The notes below the pieces were generated by a model, which worked only from the letters and a program-made list of their open reading frames with translations, was not told the DNA's origin and ran no database searches. This document shows positions 12,664 through 20,719 of a stretch of DNA of 64,000 nucleotides, piece by piece. This DNA is from Rhodopseudomonas palustris (GTDB lineage Bacteria; Pseudomonadota; Alphaproteobacteria; Rhizobiales; Xanthobacteraceae): NCBI RefSeq assembly GCF_007005445.1, contig NZ_CP041387.1:2542001-2606000 (forward strand). Direction: 5' to 3'. Within the stretch, counting starts at the first letter, position 1, and every line of letters begins with the position of its first letter. The translations under genes and the position numbers were made by a program.

Positions 12664-13359
12664 ATGACATCGCAGAGCAGCAAGCGCATCGCAGAGACGC
12701 TCGACAAACTGCACGCAGAGGCCGAGGCCGCGGATCGCGCCCTGATGGCCGAGATGATGGCGCAGGCCGAAAGGTCCGGTGAAACGCTGAAGGACTTGGC
12801 CGCCAGATTTGTCGATGAGGAACGTCTCAACTATCGAACGACTTATCGAGAGCACGCCGATCATTTTCTGGCGATTTCTCCAGCCTATGGCCGCTTCCTT
12901 TACGCGATCGCGCGCGCCCGCAGAGCGACCCGGATCGTCGAGTTCGGCACATCGATGGGAATCTCGACGATCTACCTCGCGGCTGCGCTACGCGACAATG
13001 GCGGCGGCCGGCTGATCGGCTCCGAGATCGAGCCCACCAAAGTCACGCGGGCGCGGGCTCACCTCGAAGCGGCGGGGCTGGCCGATCTGGTGGAGATCCG
13101 CGAGGGCGATGCACTCGACACGCTGAAAGACGTCGGCGGCGACGTCGACGTCCTGTCGATCGACGGCGCGTTCTCGCTGTACCTGCCGGTGCTCAAACTG
13201 ATCGAGCCCCGGCTGTCACCCGGCGCCGTGATCCTCGGCGAGAACGCGTTTGCGCAGGACTATCTCGATTACGTCCGCGCCCCCGCCAATGGCTATTTCT
13301 CCCGCTCGCTCGACATCGACGAAGGCCGCGGCAACGAATTCACCGTGCGGATCGGATGA
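12664..13359 (+). CDS. SAM-dependent O-methyltransferase
   Basis: The 231-residue product belongs to the class I methyltransferases of the O-methyltransferase family 3 type (catechol/caffeoyl-CoA-like). SAM motif I is IVEFGTSMGIST at residues 91-102. An acidic residue ending strand 2 (GSEIEP) and LSIDGAFSLYLP with the metal-site-type aspartate follow. The N-terminus is helical and charged. The substrate cannot be read from sequence. The gene is divergent from the AraC regulator, which suggests inducible expression. A fragment of the exported-protein gene lies just downstream. Confidence 0.85.
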   Translation: MTSQSSKRIAETLDKLHAEAEAADRALMAEMMAQAERSGETLKDLAARFVDEERLNYRTTYREHADHFLAISPAYGRFLYAIARARRATRIVEFGTSMGISTIYLAAALRDNGGGRLIGSEIEPTKVTRARAHLEAAGLADLVEIREGDALDTLKDVGGDVDVLSIDGAFSLYLPVLKLIEPRLSPGAVILGENAFAQDYLDYVRAPANGYFSRSLDIDEGRGNEFTVRIG

Positions 13360-13461
13360 CGCCAGCGGGCAGAGCAACAAGCCCGAACGCCGCGAGACTC
13401 GGCATCGCGGCGAGGCCAACCGCAGAGGAAGCGAGCGACGTCGGCGCGGAGCTGGAGGCGT

Positions 13462-13577
13462 GATCGACCCTCGCAAGATCGACGACACCGACAACCACCT
13501 ATTCTGCATCACCGCGCAGGTATCGTGGACAGCGACGCGGACCGATCCGCCTTTGGTGCGACCGCCGTTTGCATCTG
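13462..13577 (+). pseudogene. Degenerate fragment of the C-terminus of the exported-protein gene at 10793-11716
   Basis: Positions 13462-13577 align without any net gap to 11590-11705 (constant offset 1872). The encoded words IDDTDNHLFCITAQVSW here match MDDNDNRLYGITAQVAW there, and both have VRPP/VRTP near the end. The frame is kept, but the original stop codon is lost, no start or signal peptide is present, and similarity stops upstream of 13462. This is a remnant of a duplicated or rearranged gene, now separated from its parent by the AraC and methyltransferase genes. Confidence 0.75.
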
Positions 13578-13817
13578 ACGAAGAACTGGCAAGGCAGGTC
13601 CGCTTGCGCTGAGAACCGGCACCGAAGCGGGAGCGCGACCGATGCTGCCATGGGCCGGAAACGGACGTCGATGCCCCCCGCCCGAAAGGTTAGTTATGGG
13701 CGAATTTCGGACATGTCGAGGCAGTCGTCGCGCAGTGCGCGGGTATCGCGGTCTATTGACGGAATGCAAGCGCTAGGGTTGAACCCTCGGGCTTATTCAC
13801 TCATCACAGGTATATCG

Positions 13818-14537
13818 ATGGTCCGCATTGAACCTCCGGTGGCACCGGCAAACTTGTACCGCTACCGCTCCCTAACCCATCGGCCCAACAGTTTGGCGAG
13901 CGAGATACGATCGATCCGCGAGGCGTACCTCTATTGCTCGAACTTCCGCACCATGAATGACCCAATGGAGGGCTTCTACGACCCGACCGTGGGGCTACGC
14001 GGGGTAGAGGACTATGAGCACGTCGTACGGCGCATCTACGATGCCAAGAGCTACCACGGTATCGCGTGCTTCAGCGAAACAAATTCCAACGAGCTAATGT
14101 GGGCACATTACGCAGACAACTACGCAGGCATATGCGTGCGATACAAAACGCAGGCGTTACTCGACGGGCTTTCCAACGACGTCTGTGTGGCCAGAGTCAA
14201 TTATGGAGATGTTCCACCGCCGGTCGACCACGACGACGCTATGGATAGCAGGAGCGCTGCCATCAAAATCCTCTCGCACAAGAAAGCGGCTTGGGCTTAC
14301 GAACGTGAATGGCGCGTCTTAGGCAATATCAAGAGGACTTCTTATGACGACCACCACGCGGTCGACGCGATCTATTTTGGCTCGCGCATCGACGACGAAC
14401 ATCGCGATCGGATACTCGACGAACTCGCCAACATGCGCATCGATTTCTTCAACATGACCGTGCGGGGCTATCAGCATCTCTTCGAACCTCTTGACGCCCA
14501 TCCTCCGCGCAGGCGGCGTGCTGATGAACGCGCATGA
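13818..14537 (+). CDS. DUF2971-domain protein
   Basis: The 239-residue product shows the pattern of the DUF2971 family: YRYRSLTHRP near the N-terminus, FRTMNDPMEGFYDP (the conserved NDPxE motif), ACFSETNSNELMWAHYADNYAGICVRY reduced to its usual WAHYADNYxG core, and HKKAAWAYEREWRV. The family's function is not established. The start at 13818 is preceded by CAGG eight bases upstream; the frame is open further upstream but that part lacks similarity. Base composition is visibly more A/T-rich than in neighbouring genes, which suggests transfer. Confidence 0.85.
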   Translation: MVRIEPPVAPANLYRYRSLTHRPNSLASEIRSIREAYLYCSNFRTMNDPMEGFYDPTVGLRGVEDYEHVVRRIYDAKSYHGIACFSETNSNELMWAHYADNYAGICVRYKTQALLDGLSNDVCVARVNYGDVPPPVDHDDAMDSRSAAIKILSHKKAAWAYEREWRVLGNIKRTSYDDHHAVDAIYFGSRIDDEHRDRILDELANMRIDFFNMTVRGYQHLFEPLDAHPPRRRRADERA

Positions 14538-14730
14538 TTTGCACGAACCGCGAGGGCTCGTATGCCCTCTCCGCAGCGCGACGCGCTTGGAAACCGAAGA
14601 GGCACTATTCCTGATTATCGACGTGAGCAAGATGGGCTCGAAGCTCACCAGCATTAAGAAACTCCAAGCCGAGCATCGGGCCGCAGGCCAAAGAACCGCG
14701 GATATCGTAGTGGTCGACGCCCAGCGGTAG
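14524..14730 (+). CDS. Small hypothetical protein coupled to the DUF2971 gene
   Basis: The 68-residue frame starts with an ATG inside the last codons of the DUF2971 gene (14-base overlap), an arrangement common for coupled translation. The product begins MNAHDLHEPRGLVCPLR and includes ALFLIIDVSKMGSKLTSIKK, then a charged C-terminus. I recognise no domain. It could be spurious; the overlap and the ordinary composition of the protein are the only support. Confidence 0.4.
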   Translation: MNAHDLHEPRGLVCPLRSATRLETEEALFLIIDVSKMGSKLTSIKKLQAEHRAAGQRTADIVVVDAQR

Positions 14731-14747
14731 CCATCGGCGAGCAAGCG

Positions 14748-15554
14748 CTAAATGCACTGACCCGATGCTTTCCGAGCATAATAGTCGTCGATCTTAGCCT
14801 GTAGGCGTCTCTCGACAAAATGAAGAACTGAGCTCGTAAAACGCCATAGATCGCCTTCTATCAGGCTGAAGAGGGAAGCCCCCGATAGGAATAGGCCCAT
14901 CGTCTGGCTGCGCTCGTTCTCCGGTGAGCCAAATTCGATAGATTGATCAGCCGTCGGCTGCATGAAGTAATAGACACTCCCGTACGCGTTGGGATGCACG
15001 AATTCCGAAAGTTGGTCGTAGTCGCGCCGCGCATGAGGAACGATCTTGTCCATGGCGTCGATCTGCTTGAGGATGCTGACCGCAGTGTAGTCGTAAAGAT
15101 CCGTGTTCTTCTTTTTGACTTCGAAACGCTGGGCTAACGAGCGCTGGTGCGCAAGGGCGACAGCATCAACCACTCTATCGGTGTCGATAAGTTTGATAAC
15201 CTGATTGCAGAAATCATGAACACATGCTGCGGACTCGTACAAGCATCGGACGGCAGTCAAAGCGATCAAACCGTGTCCGGCATCCAGCGCATGTTTGCCG
15301 CCGTCCAGAAAAGCCAGTGCTCGTCGTATGTGAGCCTGGAAGAAGACCTCCGCTTGGCCTCGTATCATCGATACGTCATCGAGCGGGTCCATATTGACGC
15401 TGTCTTTAAGGGTTTGCCGGACACGATCGATGTAGAGGTTGATCGCGTCGATCTGATCGAACATCGCCGTATCGGACGAGATTTGCGTCTTGTCGAACAT
15501 GCTCGGATGCTCGTCTGGTTGAAAGCTCGTCAATAGCATTGTTTCGGTGCGCAT
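14748..15554 (-). CDS. Hypothetical protein, HEPN/DUF5677-like
   Basis: The 268-residue product is mainly helical and soluble, with no signal peptide. Segments such as TAVRCLYESAACVHDFCNQV and YDQLSEFVHPNAYGSVYYF resemble DUF5677/HEPN-like proteins, in which a YDxLSxxxHP motif follows a helical bundle; this is a weak, by-eye resemblance. In-frame ATGs at codons 6 and 19 are alternative starts, and none has a strong ribosome binding site. It is convergent with the DUF2971 gene and shares its lower GC content, so the two may have arrived together. Confidence 0.65.
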   Translation of the reverse strand: MRTETMLLTSFQPDEHPSMFDKTQISSDTAMFDQIDAINLYIDRVRQTLKDSVNMDPLDDVSMIRGQAEVFFQAHIRRALAFLDGGKHALDAGHGLIALTAVRCLYESAACVHDFCNQVIKLIDTDRVVDAVALAHQRSLAQRFEVKKKNTDLYDYTAVSILKQIDAMDKIVPHARRDYDQLSEFVHPNAYGSVYYFMQPTADQSIEFGSPENERSQTMGLFLSGASLFSLIEGDLWRFTSSVLHFVERRLQAKIDDYYARKASGQCI

Positions 15555-15890
15555 GATAGTGCGTGGCTAAGAACAGTGGCGATGGAGCGGCGATGCAGCC
15601 TGATAGCCGCCCGCCGGCACACCCTTCAGGCCGGGTCGCAACGCAATCCTGGCAGAGTTCTGGTTAGGCGTACCGAGATCTGCTGTGCATTGGCCCGAAA
15701 CCGCCGATCTAGAATGTCGTCGCCATGTCGGTGAAGGGGGCTGAATTCGCACGTCCGTAACTCGGTCGCAAAGGCCGCTCCGGGTCACAACCACCATTCT
15801 CATCCAAGCAAGGCGGCACGCCTGCTTCAATCTCGAAGCGGTCGAAGGACGAGCCTCCCACAGATTGCGCGCCGGTCAAACGCCCCCCTG
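15555..15890. other. Intergenic region with no supported gene
   Basis: Between the HEPN-like gene and the LysR gene, both on the minus strand, I see no RNA gene, repeat or convincing coding frame. Short open frames here have no recognisable product. It presumably holds the promoter of the gene ending at 14748. Confidence 0.4.
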
Positions 15891-16778
15891 CTATCCACCG
15901 CCCCGCCGCTTTGCGCCCGCATTCGGGAGCAGAGCCATCAGGGCCTGCAACGACGAACTCGGCCCGCCGGACCAGACCAGATGCGTCCGGTTGTTTCGCA
16001 GCTTGGCCGGCAGCGGGTGGCGGTCCACCGCCGTGCCCAAAGCGGCGTGATCGAGCACGCCTGCGGGCACGATGGCGATGCCGGAGCCGGCCGCGACGCA
16101 GGCGACGATGGCGTGATACGAACCGAGGTCGAGAATTCGGTCGGGTGATACGCCTTCCAATGCCAGCCATTCCATCAGGCGCCGGCGATAGGAGCAGCCG
16201 TGCGGAAACGCCACCACGGTCTTACCGCCGAGGTCGGCGGAGCGGCGCAGCGGGCGGTCGCCCTTGGCGGTGATCAGCACCAGTTCTTCGTCGAACGCAG
16301 CAACTGAGGCGAAGCTACCCGGCTCGAACGGCTCGGAGACGAAGGCGGCGTCGATCTCGAACCGCTCCAATTGCCGAAGCAGCGCGGCGGTGGTGTCCGT
16401 CGTCATCTGGATCGCGATGTCGGGGTAACGCGCATGAAAGCGCGAGAGCACCGGAGGCAGCCGCACCCCGGCCGCACTTTCCAGAGAGCCCAGCCGCAGC
16501 ACGCCCCTCGACTTGCCGCTGCGCAACTCCTGCTCGGCGGCATCAGCCATCTGCAGCAGACGTTCGGCGTGGCTCAGCAGGGTGCGGCCGACATCGGTGA
16601 GGACCAGACCGCGCCCCTGCCGGCGAAACAGGCTGTGCCCGATCCGCTCCTCGAATTGCTTGATGCGAGTGGTGACGTTGGACGGCACCCGGTGCAGCCG
16701 GTTCGCCGCGCGGGTGACCCCGCCCTCCCTGACGACGGCGCGGAAGATCTCGAGGTCGTCGAGGTCCATCATTCTCAT
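15891..16778 (-). CDS. LysR-family transcriptional regulator
   Basis: The 295-residue product has the LysR winged helix-turn-helix at residues 5-65 (LEIFRAVVREGGVTRAANRL, HRVPSNVTTRIKQFEERIGH, LFRRQGRGLVLTDVGRTL) and the periplasmic-binding-like effector domain after it (GVLRLGSLESAAGVRLPPVL, DAAFVSEPFEPGSFAS). It most resembles the YofA/NhaR-type branch, but I would not name it. It is divergent from the MFS gene at 16869, with a 90-base gap, so control of that transporter is the natural inference. Confidence 0.92.
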   Translation of the reverse strand: MRMMDLDDLEIFRAVVREGGVTRAANRLHRVPSNVTTRIKQFEERIGHSLFRRQGRGLVLTDVGRTLLSHAERLLQMADAAEQELRSGKSRGVLRLGSLESAAGVRLPPVLSRFHARYPDIAIQMTTDTTAALLRQLERFEIDAAFVSEPFEPGSFASVAAFDEELVLITAKGDRPLRRSADLGGKTVVAFPHGCSYRRRLMEWLALEGVSPDRILDLGSYHAIVACVAAGSGIAIVPAGVLDHAALGTAVDRHPLPAKLRNNRTHLVWSGGPSSSLQALMALLPNAGAKRRGGG

Positions 16779-16868
16779 ATCGAGAACGGTAGTTCATAAT
16801 AATTCAGTTTTCAATGCTGGCCCGATTTGCTGTTGTCGATGCCTCGCTTGGCTTGATCGGGCAACCTG

Positions 16869-18086
16869 ATGCACCGCACTTCCGTCGAAGCCGCCAACCT
16901 TCATCCGCCGACCTGGCTGATCGTCATGAGCGGCACTATGGCGCTCGCCGCCGCGATGGGGATCGGCCGGTTCGCGTTCACGCCGCTGTTGCCGCTGATG
17001 ATGCGCGACGGCACCTTGAATGCCGCCGCCGGTGCCGAATGGGCGGCGGCGAACTACGCCGGCTACCTGGCGGGCGCGCTGACCGCCTCGATCTTTGCCG
17101 GCCATCCGCAGCGCGGCCTGCGCTTGTCGCTGATCGGCATCGTGCTGTCGACGATGGCGCCAGCGTGGATCGATCGCGGCTCGATGGAGCTTGTCGGCGC
17201 CGTGCTGCGCGCGGTGTCCGGGGTCTGCAGCGCATGGGCGCTGGTGTGCGCCAGCAGTTGGTGCCTCACTGAACTCGCGCGGCGCCACAGCGCGCAGCTC
17301 GGCGCCTGGATCTATTGCGGCGTCGGCCTCGGCATTGCGCTGGCGGGGACGATCGCCTGGCTCGGCGGGCAGCAGACAGCTTCCGCGCTTTGGCTCGAAC
17401 TCGGAACGATCACGGCGCTCGGCACGATCATCGTCGCCGCCGGCCTCGGACGCCGCACCAGCGCGCCGTCGCCGGCGGGCACGCCTGCGCACGCGCAACT
17501 CGCGACCAAGAGTACGGATCGTCAGTGGGGCATCGTGGCGTGTTACGGCGCCTTCGGCTTCGGCTACATCATTCCGGCCACCTTCCTGCCGGCGATGGCG
17601 CGGGAGTTGACCGCGAACCCGTTGGTGTTCGGCATCACCTGGCCGCTGTTCGGGCTGGCTGCCGCCATCTCGGTGGCGCTCGCGGCGCATCGGCTCCACG
17701 GCTGGCCGCGGCGGCGGGTGTGGGCGCTGGCGCAAGGGACGATGGCGGTCGGCACGGCGCTGCCGCTGATCAGCCACGCGCTGTGGTCCCTCGCCGCCTC
17801 CGCCGTACTGGTCGGCGGCACTTTCATGGTCGCGACGATGGCCGGACTTCAGCTTGCCCGCGAGCTGTGTCCCGCCAATCCGACGCCGCTGCTGGCGCGG
17901 ATGACGGTGGCGTTCGCCGTCGGGCAGATCATCGGGCCGGTCGTCATTCGCCTGCTCGGCACCGGCACCTGGGCCGGCTGGGACAGCATGGCCTGGGCCA
18001 GCGCCGCCTCCACCCTGCTGCTGGCGATCAGCACAGCCTGGCTCTGCCGCGACGCCGAGCCAGCCGCCCCTCATCCGGCGTCATGA
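16869..18086 (+). CDS. MFS transporter, YbfB/YjiJ family
   Basis: The 405-residue product has about twelve hydrophobic segments. The N-terminal region MALAAAMGIGRFAFTPLLPL with the GRFAFTPLLP motif is characteristic of the YbfB/YjiJ family of putative efflux transporters. Later, ANYAGYLAGAL and FGFGYIIPATFLPAMAREL also fit that family. The substrate is unknown. It is divergent from a LysR gene and its 3' end overlaps the convergent P-type ATPase gene by 6 bases. Confidence 0.88.
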   Translation: MHRTSVEAANLHPPTWLIVMSGTMALAAAMGIGRFAFTPLLPLMMRDGTLNAAAGAEWAAANYAGYLAGALTASIFAGHPQRGLRLSLIGIVLSTMAPAWIDRGSMELVGAVLRAVSGVCSAWALVCASSWCLTELARRHSAQLGAWIYCGVGLGIALAGTIAWLGGQQTASALWLELGTITALGTIIVAAGLGRRTSAPSPAGTPAHAQLATKSTDRQWGIVACYGAFGFGYIIPATFLPAMARELTANPLVFGITWPLFGLAAAISVALAAHRLHGWPRRRVWALAQGTMAVGTALPLISHALWSLAASAVLVGGTFMVATMAGLQLARELCPANPTPLLARMTVAFAVGQIIGPVVIRLLGTGTWAGWDSMAWASAASTLLLAISTAWLCRDAEPAAPHPAS

Positions 18087-20210
18087 CTCCGACGCCCGCC
18101 ACCGCAGCAATCTGAGGGCGTTCGCGGTGACCAGGACGGTGGCGCCGGTGTCGGCGAGGATCGCCATCCACAACGTCGTCACGCCGAGCAGGCTGGTGGC
18201 GAGGAACACCGCTTTCAGCCCGAGCGCGATCGAGATGTTCTGCCAGATGTTGCCGAGCGTGGCCTGCGACAGCGCAATCAATTCCACGACGCCGCGTGTG
18301 CGGTCGTTCAGCAGCGCAGCATCGGCGGTCTCCAGCGCCACGTCCGTTCCTCCCCCCATGGCGATGCCGACGGACGCAGCCGCGAGCGCCGGCGCATCAT
18401 TGATGCCGTCGCCAACCATCGCCACCGGGGATACGTCCTTCAGGCGGCTGATCTCCGCGAGCTTGGCGTCGGGCAGAAGCTCCGCGCGGACCTCCATGCC
18501 AAGTCGGTCCGCGATGGCGCCCGCCGTTCGCGCGTTGTCGCCCGTCAGCATGACCACCGCGATGCCTTTGGATGCGAGTTGCCGCAAAGCACCTGCCGCA
18601 TCCGGACGCGGCTCGTCGCGCAGCGCAATCGCTCCGTCGCAGGTCTTTCCAGAGATCAGAACCACGACGGTTTTACCCTCTCGCTCGAGACGGGAGATCG
18701 TCGCCGCAAGCTCCGGCGGAATCGTCGTCCGCTCTGCCGCAAAGCGTGGTGACCCGACGAAGGCGAAGCCATCTTTGAGGCGCGCCGAGACCGCCTTGCC
18801 CGGGACCGCCTGACTGCCTCCAAACGCCACAGGAAGCTGTAGCTTGCGCTCCTTCGCGGTCCGGACGATCGCCTGTCCGATCGGGTGGTTGGTGTTGCCT
18901 TCGACAGCCGCCGCGCGGGCGAGGACGAGGTCTTCATCGCCGATCACGGAAATGACGTCGGTCACCTGAGGCCGACCCAGTGTCAGCGTGCCGGTCTTGT
19001 CGAAGGCGACGGTCTTGACTTTGCCGAGCGTCTCCAGCACCGCACCGCCCTTGATGAGCAGCCCTTTGCGAGCCCCCACCGCAAGTCCGGACGCAATGGC
19101 GGCCGGCGTCGAAATCACGAGAGCGCATGGACAGGCGATCAGCAGCGTGGCGAGTCCGCGATAGATCCAGGTCGTCCAATCCTCGCCGAAACCAAGCGGC
19201 GGTACGATGATGACAAGGAGCGCCACCAGCATGGCGGCGGGCGTGTACCACCGGCTGAGACGATCGATCATCCGCTCCGTCGGCGCCTTGGATTCCTGCG
19301 CTTCTGCGACGAGGTGAATAATGCGCGCAATCGTGTTGTCGGCCGCCGCATTCGTCGTCTCGATGCGCAGCTCTCCGTTTGCGTTGATGCTGCCGGCATA
19401 GACGTGATCGCCGACCGCCTTGGCGACCGGCACGGACTCGCCGGTGATCGGTGCTTCGTTCACGTCAGAGTGGCCGTCGATAACCTTGCCGTCCGACGGG
19501 ATACGGTCGCCGGGACGCACCACCACCACATCTCCGATCATGAGGTCGGCAGCCGGAATCTCCTCGACTTCGTCTGAACCATCGCGCAGCCGCCTCGCGG
19601 TGCGCGGCACCACGCCGATCAGCGCTTCAATCCCGGATCGCGCGCGCCCCGCCGCGAAAGTCTCCAGCCATTCGCCCACGCTGAACAGAACGATGACCAC
19701 GGCCGCCTCCTCGGCCTCGCCGATCATGACCGCGCCGATCGCCGCAACGCTCATCAGCGTTTCGATGCTGAACGGGGATCCCGAACGCGCGCCGATCAAG
19801 GCCCGACGTGCGATCGGGATCAGACAGACCGCGGCCGCTGCGGAATAGAGCCATCGCTCGAAGGCCGGAAAGAGCTGCGCTAAGGTGAACGCCAGAGCAA
19901 ACACCGTCGCTGCGAACATGACCGATTGCAGCTTCGCGTCCTGCCACCACGGTAGGCGTTGTCGTTCTGTCGCGAGGCTGCTTGGCGACGACGCGGTCGC
20001 TAGCGGTCGGTAACCGAGCGAGCGAAGCTGTTCGTCGATGGTGCTCGGCGAAATCCTGCCCCGATCAAGCCGAAGGGCCAAGGTGCCGGCGGAGTAGCTG
20101 ACGCGAACATCCGCGACACCCGACAGCCGCTGCATCGCGGTCTCGATCTTGAGCGCGCAGGAGGCGCAGTCCATGCCCTCCACACGAATTTTATAGGCCT
20201 CGGTCGCCAC
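18081..20210 (-). CDS. Zn/Cd/Pb-exporting P1B-type ATPase
   Basis: The 709-residue product pumps divalent soft metals out of the cytoplasm (CadA/ZntA class, inner membrane). It has an N-terminal heavy-metal-associated domain with CxxC (Cys15, Cys18), TGES at 256-259, the transmembrane CPC at 360-362, phosphorylation motif DKTGT at 404-408, NHP at 441-443, GDGINDAPAL, and a final helix with LADTGATVLV, typical of Zn/Cd/Pb pumps and unlike copper pumps. The GTG start at 20210 is preceded by AGGTGAT; the frame continues upstream without similarity and across the promoter. It is divergent from a MerR regulator, with its operator between them. Confidence 0.93.
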   Translation of the reverse strand: MATEAYKIRVEGMDCASCALKIETAMQRLSGVADVRVSYSAGTLALRLDRGRISPSTIDEQLRSLGYRPLATASSPSSLATERQRLPWWQDAKLQSVMFAATVFALAFTLAQLFPAFERWLYSAAAAVCLIPIARRALIGARSGSPFSIETLMSVAAIGAVMIGEAEEAAVVIVLFSVGEWLETFAAGRARSGIEALIGVVPRTARRLRDGSDEVEEIPAADLMIGDVVVVRPGDRIPSDGKVIDGHSDVNEAPITGESVPVAKAVGDHVYAGSINANGELRIETTNAAADNTIARIIHLVAEAQESKAPTERMIDRLSRWYTPAAMLVALLVIIVPPLGFGEDWTTWIYRGLATLLIACPCALVISTPAAIASGLAVGARKGLLIKGGAVLETLGKVKTVAFDKTGTLTLGRPQVTDVISVIGDEDLVLARAAAVEGNTNHPIGQAIVRTAKERKLQLPVAFGGSQAVPGKAVSARLKDGFAFVGSPRFAAERTTIPPELAATISRLEREGKTVVVLISGKTCDGAIALRDEPRPDAAGALRQLASKGIAVVMLTGDNARTAGAIADRLGMEVRAELLPDAKLAEISRLKDVSPVAMVGDGINDAPALAAASVGIAMGGGTDVALETADAALLNDRTRGVVELIALSQATLGNIWQNISIALGLKAVFLATSLLGVTTLWMAILADTGATVLVTANALRLLRWRASES

Positions 20211-20241
20211 AGCATCACCTCGACAAAGCGTTGTGACACCC

Positions 20242-20272
20242 CATATGCACCCTGTAGCGGCTACAGGGTCAA
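20242..20272 (-). promoter_or_regulatory. MerR-type promoter and operator of the metal ATPase gene
   Basis: On the minus strand TTGACC (20272-20267) and CATATG (20247-20242) are separated by 19 bases, the overlong spacer typical of MerR-regulated promoters. Between and over them lies a 21-base palindrome at 20249-20269 with two perfect 10-base arms (ACCCTGTAGC and GCTACAGGGT). In this family the metal-bound regulator untwists the spacer to activate transcription. The merR gene starts 4 bases beyond the -35. Confidence 0.85.
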
Positions 20273-20275
20273 GAC

Positions 20276-20677
20276 ATGCCGACGGACCACCTCGCGATTG
20301 GGGATCTCGGGCGCCAGACGGACACCAAGGTCGAAACCATCCGGTATTACGAGCGGATCGGATTGCTGTCGGCTCCAGCGCGCACGCCGGGCAACTACCG
20401 CGCCTACACAACGGCGCATCTGAACCGGCTGAGCTTCATCCGTCGCGCCCGCGACCTCGGCTTTTCACTCGACCAGATCCGCGCGCTTTTGGATCTGTCT
20501 GACGAGCGGGAACGCTCCTGCGATGCCATCGACACGATCGCCAAGCAGCATCTGGCCGAAGTCGACCGCAAGATCGCAGACCTGCAAGCGCTGCGCAGGG
20601 AGCTGAATCACATGATCACGCAGTGTGACTGCGGCACTGTCGCCGACTGCCGCATCATCGAGGCGCTGTCGCCGTAG
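20276..20677 (+). CDS. MerR-family metal-responsive regulator (CadR/ZntR/PbrR type)
   Basis: The 133-residue product has the MerR helix-turn-helix at the N-terminus (LGRQTDTKVETIRYYERIGL) and FIRRARDLGFSLDQIRALLD, a long dimerisation helix, and a C-terminal metal loop. Cys82, Cys117, Cys119 and Cys125 match the cysteine pattern of sensors for divalent metals, unlike copper sensors. It is divergent from the Zn/Cd/Pb ATPase gene, whose promoter carries the operator. The same site probably governs its own transcription. Which metal it senses cannot be fixed from sequence. Confidence 0.92.
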   Translation: MPTDHLAIGDLGRQTDTKVETIRYYERIGLLSAPARTPGNYRAYTTAHLNRLSFIRRARDLGFSLDQIRALLDLSDERERSCDAIDTIAKQHLAEVDRKIADLQALRRELNHMITQCDCGTVADCRIIEALSP

Positions 20678-20719
20678 CGGCGACAGCAGTGCTGCCGCCC
20701 CAGCAGACGTCGCCCTCTC

